Source of the DNA: Sporomusa sphaeroides DSM 2875
GTDB lineage: Bacteria; Bacillota; Negativicutes; Sporomusales; Sporomusaceae
Direction: 5' to 3'
NCBI RefSeq assembly: GCF_001941975.2
Contig: NZ_CP146991.1
Span: forward strand, 4,891,501-4,955,500
Length of the DNA stretch: 64,000 bases
A program made the translations under genes and the position numbers. Under the pieces are notes generated by a model, which saw only the letters and a list, made by a program, of their open reading frames with translations, ran no database searches and had not been told where the DNA came from. Of the stretch, positions 51,237-60,225 are shown in pieces; the first letter of the stretch is position 1; the number at the start of each line of letters is the position of its first letter.

Positions 51237-51322
51237 GAAAAGCCGGGTGGTATTCCTAAAATCCGTAAACTCGCTACGCTCAAACAGTACGGATTTTTTA
51301 ACGGAATACCACCCGGCTTTTC
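51237..51322. repeat. 86-base palindrome with 20-base perfect arms
   Basis: The arms GAAAAGCCGGGTGGTATTCC and its exact complement enclose a second pair AAATCCGT/ACGGATTT and a loop CTCGCTACGCTCAAACAG. It lies in the 405-base gap between metH and the DraG-like gene. The loop resembles the GTTTGAGCG(N)AGCGAGTTT palindromes scattered through some Firmicutes genomes. TTTTC follows the right arm, so it could also stop metH transcription. Confidence 0.75.
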
Positions 51323-51400
51323 TCCTGCGGAACGCTTTTTCCGGCAATGGCCGGAGGGTCACGGAAGCAACCGGGGCTGGCCGAACCTAAACAGTACTGA

Positions 51401-51474
51401 GGCACGGGCGGCCGTTAGGCATAAGCGGAGGTTAAGCGCCAGCGGCGCAGCGTTGGCTGACGGTCGCCCGTGCC
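51401..51474 (+). repeat. Dispersed palindromic repeat B, copy 2
   Basis: A 74-base element with perfect ten-base terminal inverted repeats GGCACGGGCG/CGCCCGTGCC. The interior is nearly identical to copy 1 (15436-15508). It ends 38 bases before the DraG-like start codon, so it is probably transcribed or overlaps the promoter. Confidence 0.82.
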
Positions 51475-51512
51475 AGGTCTTGTATATAATAAAAATACGG
51501 GAGTGAATATCG

Positions 51513-52433
51513 ATGAAACATAACCGTTACCGGGGCGCACTCTTGGGCCTGGCAACCGGGGATGCCCTGGGAGTGACGCTTGAAGGCAAGCCTCCGGGCA
51601 GTTTTGCGCCGATAACCGGCCTGATCGGCGGCGGTACTTTTGCGCTCAAGCCCGGCTACTGGACTGATGATACCTCTATGGCCTTATGCCTGGCAGAAAG
51701 CTTGATCCACAGTCAGAAATTTGATCCGGCCGATCAAATGGAGCATTACCTGAGGTGGTACAAAGAAGGCTATCTAAGCAGTACAGGCAGCTGCTTTTCC
51801 ATTGGCCAAACCGTACGCGCCGCCCTGGAAACTTACAGCCGTACCGGCCAGCCTTACACCGGCTCGGAAGACCCCCGTACCGCCGGCAATGGCTCCCTTA
51901 TGCGCCTGGCGCCTGTCCCGCTGCGGTATGCAGCAAACCCGGCGCTGGCTATCGACCTGGCAGCAGACAGTTCCCGTACCACCCACGCCGCGCCTGAAGC
52001 CGTTGATGCTTGCCGCTATTTAGCCGCCCTGCTGATCGGCGCACTTCAGGATCAGGATAAGGCCACACTGCTTACCCGGCATTACTCACCCCTGCCGGAA
52101 GGCTGGATCAGGCCATTGTCGCCAAATATCGCCGCCATTGCCGCCGGCTCGTATAAATCCAAAAACCCGCCGGACATTCGCGGCACAGGTTATGTTGTTG
52201 ATTGCCTGGAAGCAGCACTATGGGCTTTTTATCATAGCGACAGTTTTGCTGAGGGTGCTTTGCTTGCCGTAAACCTTGGTGATGACGCCGATACCACCGC
52301 TGCTGTCTACGGGCAATTAGCCGGAACCTATTACGGGGCAAACAGCATACCCGCTTCCTGGCTTGCCAAAGTATACCGGCGGGAATATATAGAAGAACTG
52401 GCCGATTCGTTATGCAAACTCTCCGCACAGTAA
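51513..52433 (+). CDS. ADP-ribosylglycohydrolase (DraG/ARH family)
   Basis: Hydrolase of ADP-ribose linkages, 306 residues. The dimagnesium-site motifs are GLATGDALGVTLEG near the N-terminus, GYWTDDTSMALCLAESL and, near residue 255, NLGDDADTTAAVYGQLAG; all metal-binding acidic residues expected for ARH/DraG are present. GGGAG lies nine bases before the ATG. No DraT, toxin or nitrogenase gene is adjacent, so the substrate is unknown. It is a single gene with a strong terminator. Confidence 0.92.
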   Translation: MKHNRYRGALLGLATGDALGVTLEGKPPGSFAPITGLIGGGTFALKPGYWTDDTSMALCLAESLIHSQKFDPADQMEHYLRWYKEGYLSSTGSCFSIGQTVRAALETYSRTGQPYTGSEDPRTAGNGSLMRLAPVPLRYAANPALAIDLAADSSRTTHAAPEAVDACRYLAALLIGALQDQDKATLLTRHYSPLPEGWIRPLSPNIAAIAAGSYKSKNPPDIRGTGYVVDCLEAALWAFYHSDSFAEGALLAVNLGDDADTTAAVYGQLAGTYYGANSIPASWLAKVYRREYIEELADSLCKLSAQ

Positions 52434-52440
52434 ATAAACG

Positions 52441-52480
52441 AATAAATCCTGACACCCCTTTCCTGGTGTCAGGATTTATT
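52441..52480. terminator. Bidirectional terminator, DraG-like gene / histidine kinase
   Basis: A perfect 16-pair stem (52441-52456 with 52465-52480) with an eight-base loop, A-T rich at the base so that both strands give T-rich tails. It is shared by the convergent genes on either side. Confidence 0.88.
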
Positions 52481-52537
52481 TTGTCTTAATCAAGATACCT
52501 ATAGGCGATTATCCTGGTGCCCTGTACCGGAACAAGT

Positions 52538-53656
52538 TTACCGGGGTAAATAAACATAAAATATGCTGCCTTTGCCAAGTTGGCTCTCAACCATGATTTT
52601 GCCGCCATGAAGCTCAACCAGTCGTTTGACTATCGCCAAACCAATGCCCGACCCGCCGCTCCGGCGGTCACGCGCGGCATTCACACGATAAAAATGATTA
52701 AAAATATGGGGAAGATGCTCAGCGGGAATTCCCTGGCCTGTATCCTGAATCGCTATCTGCCGCCAGCAGCTGCCTGCCTCTGCTGTCTCCCGCAGCTCAA
52801 CCGTTATCTCACCGCCAGGAGGCGTGTAGCGAATAGCATTGGTAAGCAGGTTATATACAACCTGGTTCAGACGCTGAATATCAATATCTGCCATTACCGG
52901 TTGTGGCGCAATAACCTGAATGGCAATATCTTTTTCTTCAGCCAAAGGCTTTAGCATATTGACGGCTCTTGTCAGCAGCTGACACAAATCGGCCGGCTCC
53001 TTTTCCAGCGACAGCTGCCCGGCCTCGGCCAGCGATAATTCCCGTAAATCTTTAATCATCCGGTTAAGCTGTTTTGTCTCATCCAAAAGAGAGTGCAGCT
53101 GTCCACTGTCTCTGGCCACTACCCCGTCAATCATGCCTTCCAGATTTCCCTGAATGACGGTAAGCGGTGTTTTCAGCTCATGGGCGACATCTACCAGCAG
53201 CTGCCGGCGCAAACGGTTATTAACCGCCAACACTTCGGTCATATGGTTAAAAGCGTTGGCCAGCTGACCCACCTCATCCTTTGACTCTACCAGCACTTTT
53301 TGGCCAAAATGGCCTTCGGCAATTTGTGCCGCCGCCTGATTCAATTTTCGCAGGGGTACAGTTATGCTGCGCGCCAGGGCAAAACTGACACCTAAGCCAA
53401 ATACTAAAATGGCTAATCCAACCCAGATCAGCGCCCGGTGTACCGAGGATAAATAGATCAATTCAGAGGCGCCCAGCAGCTGCCCGTGCATTGGCTGATG
53501 ACCCGAAAATCCGTCAGTCATCCTGTCACTGCTGCCTAAAAGATAATTATGAAATAAATCTGTCATTTGCCATTCTGCCAGTGTGATCAAACTAACAACG
53601 GTAAACAATACCATCAAAAACATGAGTCCGGTAATCCGGTAAGTAATGCTATTCAT
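52538..53656 (-). CDS. Two-component sensor histidine kinase
   Basis: Membrane sensor of 372 residues. Two transmembrane helices (about 8-28 and 75-98) frame a short extracytoplasmic loop of about 45 residues. A HAMP domain follows, then HisKA with DVAHELKTPLTVIQGNLEG (phospho-His), and HATPase with NLLTNAIRYTPPGG, DTGQGIP and GGSGIGLAI. The start at 53656 follows CGGAGGAGAAT and overlaps the regulator stop by eight bases, so kinase and regulator are translationally coupled. Signal unknown. Confidence 0.94.
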   Translation of the reverse strand: MNSITYRITGLMFLMVLFTVVSLITLAEWQMTDLFHNYLLGSSDRMTDGFSGHQPMHGQLLGASELIYLSSVHRALIWVGLAILVFGLGVSFALARSITVPLRKLNQAAAQIAEGHFGQKVLVESKDEVGQLANAFNHMTEVLAVNNRLRRQLLVDVAHELKTPLTVIQGNLEGMIDGVVARDSGQLHSLLDETKQLNRMIKDLRELSLAEAGQLSLEKEPADLCQLLTRAVNMLKPLAEEKDIAIQVIAPQPVMADIDIQRLNQVVYNLLTNAIRYTPPGGEITVELRETAEAGSCWRQIAIQDTGQGIPAEHLPHIFNHFYRVNAARDRRSGGSGIGLAIVKRLVELHGGKIMVESQLGKGSIFYVYLPR

Positions 53657-54341
53657 ATTCTCCTCCGAACTTGTACCCGATACCGTATACGGTTTGAATA
53701 TACCGCGGTTCTTTAGGGTTGTCGCCAATCTTACGGCGCAGGTTTTTCACATGGGCATCAATGGTACGCTCAAAGCCCTCAAACGCATAGCCCTGCACTG
53801 CGTCAACAATTTGCAGCCGGGAAAATACCTGACCCGGTTTTTTAGCAAGCAGTTCCAATATCTTAAACTCTGTGGGAGTAAGTTCAACAACATTGCCATT
53901 AAATACAACCTGATGGCGCAAAGAATCAATTTCAAGCAAGCCGAAACGCAAAATATCGGCTTTATTTATTGCGCGTCCTACCCGCCGCAGAATGGCTTTG
54001 GCTCTGGCCACCACTTCCCGTGGGCTGAATGGCTTGGCAACATAATCATCAGCCCCCAGCTCCAGGCCAACCAAACGGTCACTCTCCTCATCCCGTGCTG
54101 TCAGCATAAGTATCGCTACCTCACTCTCCTGCCGCAGGCGCCGGCATACTTCCCAGCCGTCAAGTTCAGGCAGCATAAGATCCAGCACAACAATATCAGG
54201 AGCATGTTCTTTTACCGCAGTCAGCGCAGCCAAACCATCATAGGCAGTAAACACGGCAAAGCTTTCTTTTTCAAAATACGCTTTCAACAACCGGACAATT
54301 TTTTCATCATCATCAACAATAACTACAGAATACTGGGCCAT
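53649..54341 (-). CDS. OmpR-family response regulator
   Basis: DNA-binding regulator of 230 residues. The receiver domain has IVDDDEK, the phospho-acceptor aspartate in VVLDLMLPELDGWE and the switch lysine in DYVAKPF. The winged helix has ELTPTEFKILELLAKKPGQVFSR and DAHVKNLRRKIG. The start at 54341 follows GGAGGGAG. Partner of the kinase encoded next. Confidence 0.95.
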   Translation of the reverse strand: MAQYSVVIVDDDEKIVRLLKAYFEKESFAVFTAYDGLAALTAVKEHAPDIVVLDLMLPELDGWEVCRRLRQESEVAILMLTARDEESDRLVGLELGADDYVAKPFSPREVVARAKAILRRVGRAINKADILRFGLLEIDSLRHQVVFNGNVVELTPTEFKILELLAKKPGQVFSRLQIVDAVQGYAFEGFERTIDAHVKNLRRKIGDNPKEPRYIQTVYGIGYKFGGEYE

Positions 54342-54431
54342 GATTTCTCCCTCCGTCTGAAGCTTAGATGCGCAGCCTTCAGTCAACCAGCCACAAGTTT
54401 ATCCCTCGCTATTACCACCATCAACGATACA

Positions 54432-54458
54432 AAAGCCTCCCTAACACAGGGAGGCTTT
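54432..54458 (-). terminator. Terminator of the small secreted protein gene
   Basis: A perfect 11-pair stem with a five-base loop (54432-54442 with 54448-54458), followed on the minus strand by TTTTG. It separates the 105-residue protein gene from the response regulator. Confidence 0.75.
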
Positions 54459-54470
54459 GTCTCAGCATAG

Positions 54471-54788
54471 CTATTCCGGGGCAACAACCTGCTGTGAGCC
54501 GCAGCAAGAACCAGTATCATCCGGCATGCCGCCCCTTTTATTATTCATCATCTCCGGCATAGTATTCATGTGCCGTGACATGGTTTCCACCATTCTGCTT
54601 TGAATAGTTGCAGCCTGGTCTGAGGAAATAACCTGGTCTTGCACCAATTGATCCAGCATCACCCGGTGCTGGCTATCCATGGGGGCAATACAGTCATTTG
54701 CAGTTGATGCAGCCATAGCTGCCGCACCAACCATCAGAATAATCAGGGCAGCCGCACCAATAATCAGATACATTTTTTTATTGCTCAT
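54471..54788 (-). CDS. Small membrane-anchored or secreted protein, unknown function
   Basis: 105 residues. A hydrophobic segment (about 7-27, ending AAAMAAS) is a signal peptide or anchor. The exported part has DQLVQDQVISSDQAATIQSRM, which resembles the helix-turn pattern of DUF2680/YckD-type small proteins, then a Met-rich stretch (MSRHMNTMPEMMNNKRGGM) and a CC pair in TGSCCGSQQ. Met and Cys richness is compatible with metal binding, which is speculation. It lies upstream of a two-component system but behind its own terminator, so it may be a target of that system. Confidence 0.75.
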   Translation of the reverse strand: MSNKKMYLIIGAAALIILMVGAAAMAASTANDCIAPMDSQHRVMLDQLVQDQVISSDQAATIQSRMVETMSRHMNTMPEMMNNKRGGMPDDTGSCCGSQQVVAPE

Positions 54789-54888
54789 AATATCGCCTCC
54801 TAGTTAAATTCTGGACTGTTTCCGTCTGTCTATATCATACCGCGACATTATGAATTTCTTATGAAGAATGAATTCGTATAAAACTTAG

Positions 54889-55848
54889 TTATTTACGGCT
54901 ATTTTTCACCTGAATATTAATAGTAACATAATCGCCCTCAATATCCTGTTTAACCTTTATATCCATACCGCTTTTCTTCATCTGGCTGATTACACTGTTA
55001 ATAGTATTAATAAAAATGCGGACATCTTTGATTATTTTAACCAGCGTCTGTTTTGGGGTGACTTCTTTATTATTCTTTTCCCGGGAAATATTATCTGTAT
55101 AGGTTTCAATCAAGTCTTCTGTTGCCCGGACATTTAGACCATTTTCCCTGACCCCGTCAAGCACTTCCATTTGCACACGCGTATCTTCCAGTTTCAACAA
55201 CGCACGCGCATGGCGCTCTGTCAAACTTTGTCCCACAACAGCTTGGCGCACTTCCGGCGCAAGTTTTAACAAACGGAGTTTATTGGCAATGGTTGATTGG
55301 TTTTTGCCTACCCGTCTGGCTAATTCCTCCTGAGTAAAATTAAAACTGGCAATCAGATGCTGATAGCCTTCAGCCTCCTCCAGGAAATGCAGATCTTCCC
55401 GCTGAAGATTCTCAATCATCGCTAATTCAGCCATTTCCTTGTCGTCCAGCTCGCGTACTATGACCGGAACTTCGTCAAGGCCAGCCAGTTTTGAGGCCCT
55501 AAGCCGCCGTTCACCGGCAATAAGTTCGAAGCGTTCTCCCTGGCGGCGGACTAACAGCGGCTGAATTACACCGAACTCCCGGATAGATGCGGACAATTCC
55601 TGCAGCGACTCGTCATGGAAAGTCTTACGCGGCTGAAAAGGATTGGGCACAATGATTTCCGGTGAAACCCGCTGCACTGATTGCAGCTCGCTGGCACTAA
55701 CCTCTATCGCAGTATCAGAAGCATCATTAGCTGTATCACGCTGTTCACCGGCAACTGACGGAACCAATTCCGGGACAGCCTCGGCAACAACTTCGGGAAC
55801 ATTTGGCGAAGCATCTCCGATGCCAAATAACCTGGCCAAATTTCTCAT
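54889..55848 (-). CDS. noc: Nucleoid occlusion protein Noc (ParB paralogue)
   Basis: ParB-like CTPase of 319 residues that in the family binds DNA and membrane and blocks division over the nucleoid. Residues 1-12 (MRNLARLFGIGD) form an amphipathic helix like the Noc membrane anchor. CTP-site motifs are ELIAGERRLRASKLAGL and ELAMIENLQREDLHFLEEAEGY; the DNA-binding helix-turn-helix is TQEELARRVGKNQSTIANKLRLL. Its place next to rsmG-mnmG-mnmE is that of noc in Firmicutes. A Noc-type site lies inside the gene. Confidence 0.92.
   Translation of the reverse strand: MRNLARLFGIGDASPNVPEVVAEAVPELVPSVAGEQRDTANDASDTAIEVSASELQSVQRVSPEIIVPNPFQPRKTFHDESLQELSASIREFGVIQPLLVRRQGERFELIAGERRLRASKLAGLDEVPVIVRELDDKEMAELAMIENLQREDLHFLEEAEGYQHLIASFNFTQEELARRVGKNQSTIANKLRLLKLAPEVRQAVVGQSLTERHARALLKLEDTRVQMEVLDGVRENGLNVRATEDLIETYTDNISREKNNKEVTPKQTLVKIIKDVRIFINTINSVISQMKKSGMDIKVKQDIEGDYVTINIQVKNSRK
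55076..55089. promoter_or_regulatory. Noc-binding site (NBS) inside noc
   Basis: TTTTCCCGGGAAAT differs from the B. subtilis NBS palindrome ATTTCCCGGGAAAT only in the first base. It supports naming the surrounding gene noc rather than a second parB. Confidence 0.75.
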
Positions 55849-55932
55849 GTTTCCACCACCTACAAAACAACATTAAGACATGTTGTACTTTTATCCTGAT
55901 ATATTCTACAAATAATGGAATTTTCCTTTAAA

Positions 55933-56652
55933 TCACAAGGGCTTTTTTTCGGGTGTTCCAGCCTTGCGCGGATACGAGGGCGGTGTTGCGGCAACCTTTT
56001 TAATATAGATTACCGCACGTTTGTCAGCAAGCCCCGGCAGGCTGACAGGCCGGATGTCTGCCACTTTGCCGCCAAGAATAGTCAGCGCTTTGGCGGCTTC
56101 GTGCACTTCATCCTCATATTGGGCGCCTTTAAGCGCAATAAACCAGCCGCCCACCTTGACCATCGGCAGGCATAGCTCGCATAATACATTCAGTCTGGCA
56201 ACCGCCCGTGATACGGCGATATCATAACTTTCACGGTGCTGTTTATTTTTCCCGGCTTCCTCCGCCCGGGCATGAACAAAAGCAACCCCTTGCAGACCTA
56301 GGTTACCGGCAACTTCCCGCAAAAAATTCAGCCGCTTATTGAGCGAATCCATCAGGATAAGCTCTAGCTCCGGCTGAAAAATTTTCAGTGGAATCCCGGG
56401 AAACCCGGCGCCGGTACCAACATCAACAATCCTGGCGGCAGCAGTAAAAATTTCCTCCCGGTAACAGGATAACGAATCAATCATATGTTTTACAGCCACT
56501 TCGTGAGGCTCAGTTATGGCTGTCAGATTCATTTTTTCATTCCATTCAAGCAACAGCCGGTAATAGGTATCCATTGCCGCTATTTGCCCGTTTGTCAGTT
56601 GTAGTCCATATTCAGCAGCAGCATTAGCCACCAGCTCCTGAAAACTCCCCAT
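55933..56652 (-). CDS. rsmG: 16S rRNA (guanine-N7) methyltransferase RsmG
   Basis: Methylates G527 of 16S rRNA, 239 residues. The SAM-binding Rossmann fold shows VDVGTGAGFPGIPLKI, followed by MDSLNKRLNFLREV and SRAVARLNVLCEL. N-terminal YYRLLLEWNEKMNLTAIT is typical. AAAGGAGA precedes the ATG. It follows mnmG by 13 bases in the conserved mnmE-mnmG-rsmG-noc order. Confidence 0.97.
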   Translation of the reverse strand: MGSFQELVANAAAEYGLQLTNGQIAAMDTYYRLLLEWNEKMNLTAITEPHEVAVKHMIDSLSCYREEIFTAAARIVDVGTGAGFPGIPLKIFQPELELILMDSLNKRLNFLREVAGNLGLQGVAFVHARAEEAGKNKQHRESYDIAVSRAVARLNVLCELCLPMVKVGGWFIALKGAQYEDEVHEAAKALTILGGKVADIRPVSLPGLADKRAVIYIKKVAATPPSYPRKAGTPEKKPL

Positions 56653-56665
56653 AACCGTCTCCTTT

Positions 56666-58543
56666 CTATGCCTGACGACTTCGCCGCTGCTCTAAATACA
56701 CCATTAATATGGCGATGTCTGCCGGTGAAACACCGGAAATGCGGGCTGCCTGGCCAACCGACAGAGGCCGGATTTTGTTGAGCTTTTGCCGGGCTTCCAG
56801 CGACAAGCCGCTGATTTGGCTATAGTCGATATCCTCAGGCAAATGCTTGACCTCAAGCTTAGCTGACCGCTCCACCTGTTCTACCTGCTTTTGAATATAG
56901 CCTTCATACTTAACCGCAATTTCCACCTGTTCACGTACCAGTGACGGTATTTCCGGTAAATCAAACTGCGCCCGTATGGCTTCATACGTTACTTCTGTGC
57001 GCCGGAGTAAATCATACAAGGTAATCCCTGTCCTAAGCTCTGCTGTGCCAAGGGCTGTCATTTTAGCCTGGGTTTCGGGAATAGGGGTAATTTGCCTGCT
57101 TTTTAAGAGTTCCAGAGTAGTGTCAATGGCCTCGCGCTTGGCCGCAAACCGTTCATACCGCTCCTGGGTAACCAGCCCAAGGGCCCGCCCTTTTTCCGTC
57201 AGCCGGAGGTCGGCGTTGTCCTGCCGCAGGATCAGACGGTATTCCGCACGGGAAGTCATCATTCTGTAAGGTTCACTTGTTCCCTTTGTCACCAGATCGT
57301 CAATCAGCACACCAATATAAGCCTCAGACCGGGACAAAATAAAAGGCGGCTTGCCTTGTACCAGCAAAGCGGCATTAATACCGGCCATCAGCCCCTGAGC
57401 GGCAGCTTCTTCATACCCGGAAGTACCATTGGCCTGTCCGGCTGAAAATAAACCGCCGACCTTTTTGGTTTCCAGGGTTGGCTTAAGCTCTGTCGGGTCA
57501 ACACAATCATATTCGATCGCATAGCCTGGACGCATAATTTCCGCCTGCTCCAGACCGGGGATGGTTCGTAAAAAAGCCAGCTGCACATCTACAGGCAGGC
57601 TTGACGACATACCCTGGACATACATTTCCGTAGTACTGGCGCCTTCCGGCTCAATAAATGTCTGATGAGCCAATTTCTCGGCAAACCGTACTACCTTATC
57701 CTCAATCGAAGGACAATAGCGCGGTCCGGTACCCTCGATCATGCCGGTATACATCGGGGCACGATGCAGGTTGGCCCTGATAATCTCATGGGTTCGTTCA
57801 TTGGTATATGTCAGCCAGCAGGGAATTTGCTCCCGGTCAGCAATATCGCTCATAAACGAGAAATTATGGACCACACTGTCACCAGGCTGAATGGTCATTT
57901 TACCGGTATCAACCGTCCGGGCATCCACCCGTGCCGGTGTGCCGGTCTTAAACCGCATCAGTGTAATACCTAATGCTTTAAGCACTTCAGACAGTTTTTC
58001 CGCAGTCCGCTGTCCGGCCGGCCCGCCAGGGTAAGTAGTTTCACCAAGGATGACCTTACCCCGCAGATAGGTGCCGGTAGCAATCACAACACATTTGGCA
58101 TTGTAGATTTCCCCCAGCTCGGTAACAACACCGCTAATCCGGCCATTTTCCACAAGTATATTGTCAATCAACGCCTGTTTGACATCCAGCTTGGGCTGAC
58201 TTTCCAGAGTATGCTTCATACCCGACTGATACAGGCGTTTGTCAGCCTGCGCCCGTAAGGCATGTACCGCCGGTCCCTTCCCGGTATTAAGCATCCGCAT
58301 CTGGATGCAGGTCTTATCGGTATTAATCCCCATTTCACCGCCCAGCGCGTCCACTTCCCGCACCAAATGGCCTTTGGCCGGTCCGCCTATCGACGGATTG
58401 CATGGCAGCATAGCGATATTATCCATATTCAGAGTGGTAACCAGTGTCCGGCAGCCCAGCCGCGCTGCTGCCAGCGCCGCCTCACACCCGGCATGTCCGG
58501 CACCGATAACCACCACATCATAACTTCCTGCTTGAAACAACAT
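56666..58543 (-). CDS. mnmG: tRNA uridine-5-carboxymethylaminomethyl modification enzyme MnmG
   Basis: FAD enzyme that with MnmE modifies the wobble uridine of several tRNAs, 625 residues. FAD site [21 protein letters not shown], then [21 protein letters not shown] with the catalytic cysteine region and the C-terminal [19 protein letters not shown]. The ATG at 58543 is preferred to a GTG two codons earlier because that GTG lies within the ribosome binding site AAGAGGTG. Confidence 0.97.
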   Translation of the reverse strand: MLFQAGSYDVVVIGAGHAGCEAALAAARLGCRTLVTTLNMDNIAMLPCNPSIGGPAKGHLVREVDALGGEMGINTDKTCIQMRMLNTGKGPAVHALRAQADKRLYQSGMKHTLESQPKLDVKQALIDNILVENGRISGVVTELGEIYNAKCVVIATGTYLRGKVILGETTYPGGPAGQRTAEKLSEVLKALGITLMRFKTGTPARVDARTVDTGKMTIQPGDSVVHNFSFMSDIADREQIPCWLTYTNERTHEIIRANLHRAPMYTGMIEGTGPRYCPSIEDKVVRFAEKLAHQTFIEPEGASTTEMYVQGMSSSLPVDVQLAFLRTIPGLEQAEIMRPGYAIEYDCVDPTELKPTLETKKVGGLFSAGQANGTSGYEEAAAQGLMAGINAALLVQGKPPFILSRSEAYIGVLIDDLVTKGTSEPYRMMTSRAEYRLILRQDNADLRLTEKGRALGLVTQERYERFAAKREAIDTTLELLKSRQITPIPETQAKMTALGTAELRTGITLYDLLRRTEVTYEAIRAQFDLPEIPSLVREQVEIAVKYEGYIQKQVEQVERSAKLEVKHLPEDIDYSQISGLSLEARQKLNKIRPLSVGQAARISGVSPADIAILMVYLEQRRSRQA

Positions 58544-58555
58544 TGTCACCTCTTC

Positions 58556-59950
58556 TTACTTACCGATACAAAACTGTGTAAATATCTGATCAATTATATC
58601 TTCACCCACGGTGTCGCCGGTAACCGCACCCAGCTTTTCCCAAGCCTCACGCAGATCAACAACAATACAGTCGGACGGCATGCCGGCCTCAATCGTGGCT
58701 TCAGCATCGTTAAGCCGCTCCAGCGCCGCCCGGAGCGCGGCACTATGACGGACATTATTAACAAAAGCTGCCTCACCCGGGCTGACTTGACCACCATACA
58801 CCATATCGACAATCGCCTGCTCCAGTGCAGCCAGCCCCTCTTCCCTGGCAACCGAGATCTTTAGTACCAGCCGGCCACCGGTATATTTCTCAACTTCTTC
58901 GGTCTCCAGCCGGGCTGGCAAATCACTTTTGTTAATCAGCACAATAGCTTGTTTGCCTGGCAAAAGCTCCAGAACGGCCCGGTCCTCCGGCGACAGCGGT
59001 GCTGATGAATCCAATAATAACAAAATCAAATCTGCCTGTTCCACCAAAGCTTTGGCCCGCTCTACCCCGATTTTCTCCACTACATCGGCCGTATCGCGAA
59101 TACCTGCCGTATCAATGATTTTAAGCGGTATACCACCAATATTGACATATTCTTCAATAATATCCCGGGTAGTACCGGGAATGTCGGTTACAATGGCCCG
59201 CTTCTCCCGCAGCAGGGCATTTAACAGACTGGATTTACCGACATTGGGTTTGCCGATAATAACGGTTGCCAGGCCCTCGCGTAAAATTCGCCCCGTCTGG
59301 GCGGTAGCCAACAGTGTGGTAAGCCGGCTCTTAGCTTCAGCAATTAATTGGGCAACATCAGCGGCTGCCGCCTCTTCAATATCCTCTTCCGGAAAATCAA
59401 TGGCCGCCTCCAGCTGGGCAATCATTCGCAAAACAGCATGGCGCAAAGCTCTTACTTGTTCGGATAATTGACCTGACAAATTGCCCACAGCCACTTTCAG
59501 CGACGCATCGGTTTTTGACCTGATAATATCAATGACTGCTTCGGCCTGCGCCAAATCCAGCCTGCCGTTTAAAAAAGCCCGTTTGGTAAATTCCCCCGGC
59601 TCCGCCAGTCTCGCCCCCTGGACAAGTGTCAAATCTAAGATACGCTTTAACGGAACCGGCCCGCCGTGACAGTGAATCTCCACAACATCCTCACAAGTAT
59701 ATGACCTGGGAGCACGCATACTCAGCAAAATAGCTTCATCTACCGTCTCACCACTCGCGGGATCAATAATATGCCCATACATAACCTGATGGGACAAAAG
59801 ACTGTCAACCGTTTTACCTGATTTACTGATAAACAGTTTGCCGGCAATAGCCATGGCTTTACTGCCGCTTATCCGGATAATGCCAATACCGCCTTCGCCG
59901 ATTGCTGTAGCGATAGCGCTAATAGTATCATCGCCTGTCAGCATGCTCAA
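58556..59950 (-). CDS. mnmE: tRNA modification GTPase MnmE
   Basis: 464 residues. The N-terminal folate-binding domain starts DDTISAIATAIGEGGIGIIRISG. The inserted G domain has GKPNVGKSS, the DTAG switch in IIDTAGIRDTADVVE and NKSD. The C-terminus ends IFTQFCIGK with the catalytic CxGK. Partner of MnmG, whose gene begins 12 bases downstream. Confidence 0.97.
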   Translation of the reverse strand: MSMLTGDDTISAIATAIGEGGIGIIRISGSKAMAIAGKLFISKSGKTVDSLLSHQVMYGHIIDPASGETVDEAILLSMRAPRSYTCEDVVEIHCHGGPVPLKRILDLTLVQGARLAEPGEFTKRAFLNGRLDLAQAEAVIDIIRSKTDASLKVAVGNLSGQLSEQVRALRHAVLRMIAQLEAAIDFPEEDIEEAAAADVAQLIAEAKSRLTTLLATAQTGRILREGLATVIIGKPNVGKSSLLNALLREKRAIVTDIPGTTRDIIEEYVNIGGIPLKIIDTAGIRDTADVVEKIGVERAKALVEQADLILLLLDSSAPLSPEDRAVLELLPGKQAIVLINKSDLPARLETEEVEKYTGGRLVLKISVAREEGLAALEQAIVDMVYGGQVSPGEAAFVNNVRHSAALRAALERLNDAEATIEAGMPSDCIVVDLREAWEKLGAVTGDTVGEDIIDQIFTQFCIGK

Positions 59951-60225
59951 GTACTTTCACTCCTTATATCTACTACGTCCCATATCCGCTGTATTAATAC
60001 TGCAAAAATATATTGTTCCCCACTCTTTCCCAATTTCCTGCAAAATATGATTAATCTATATAGTATTCTCCGGCTAAATTGAATAATACCTGTAAAAAAT
60101 TATTATTAATTATAAATTATTAGCAGGTAAAGTAAGCAAAGTATAGAAATATTTACTATTCCGATTTATCTACACACTATAGCAGGTACAAATGTGACAT
60201 AAGATATAAGAAAGAAGGGACGGCA

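Noticed and set aside
54889-55848. Second parB copy
   Set aside because: Position beside rsmG, the N-terminal amphipathic helix and the internal NBS favour Noc over ParB.
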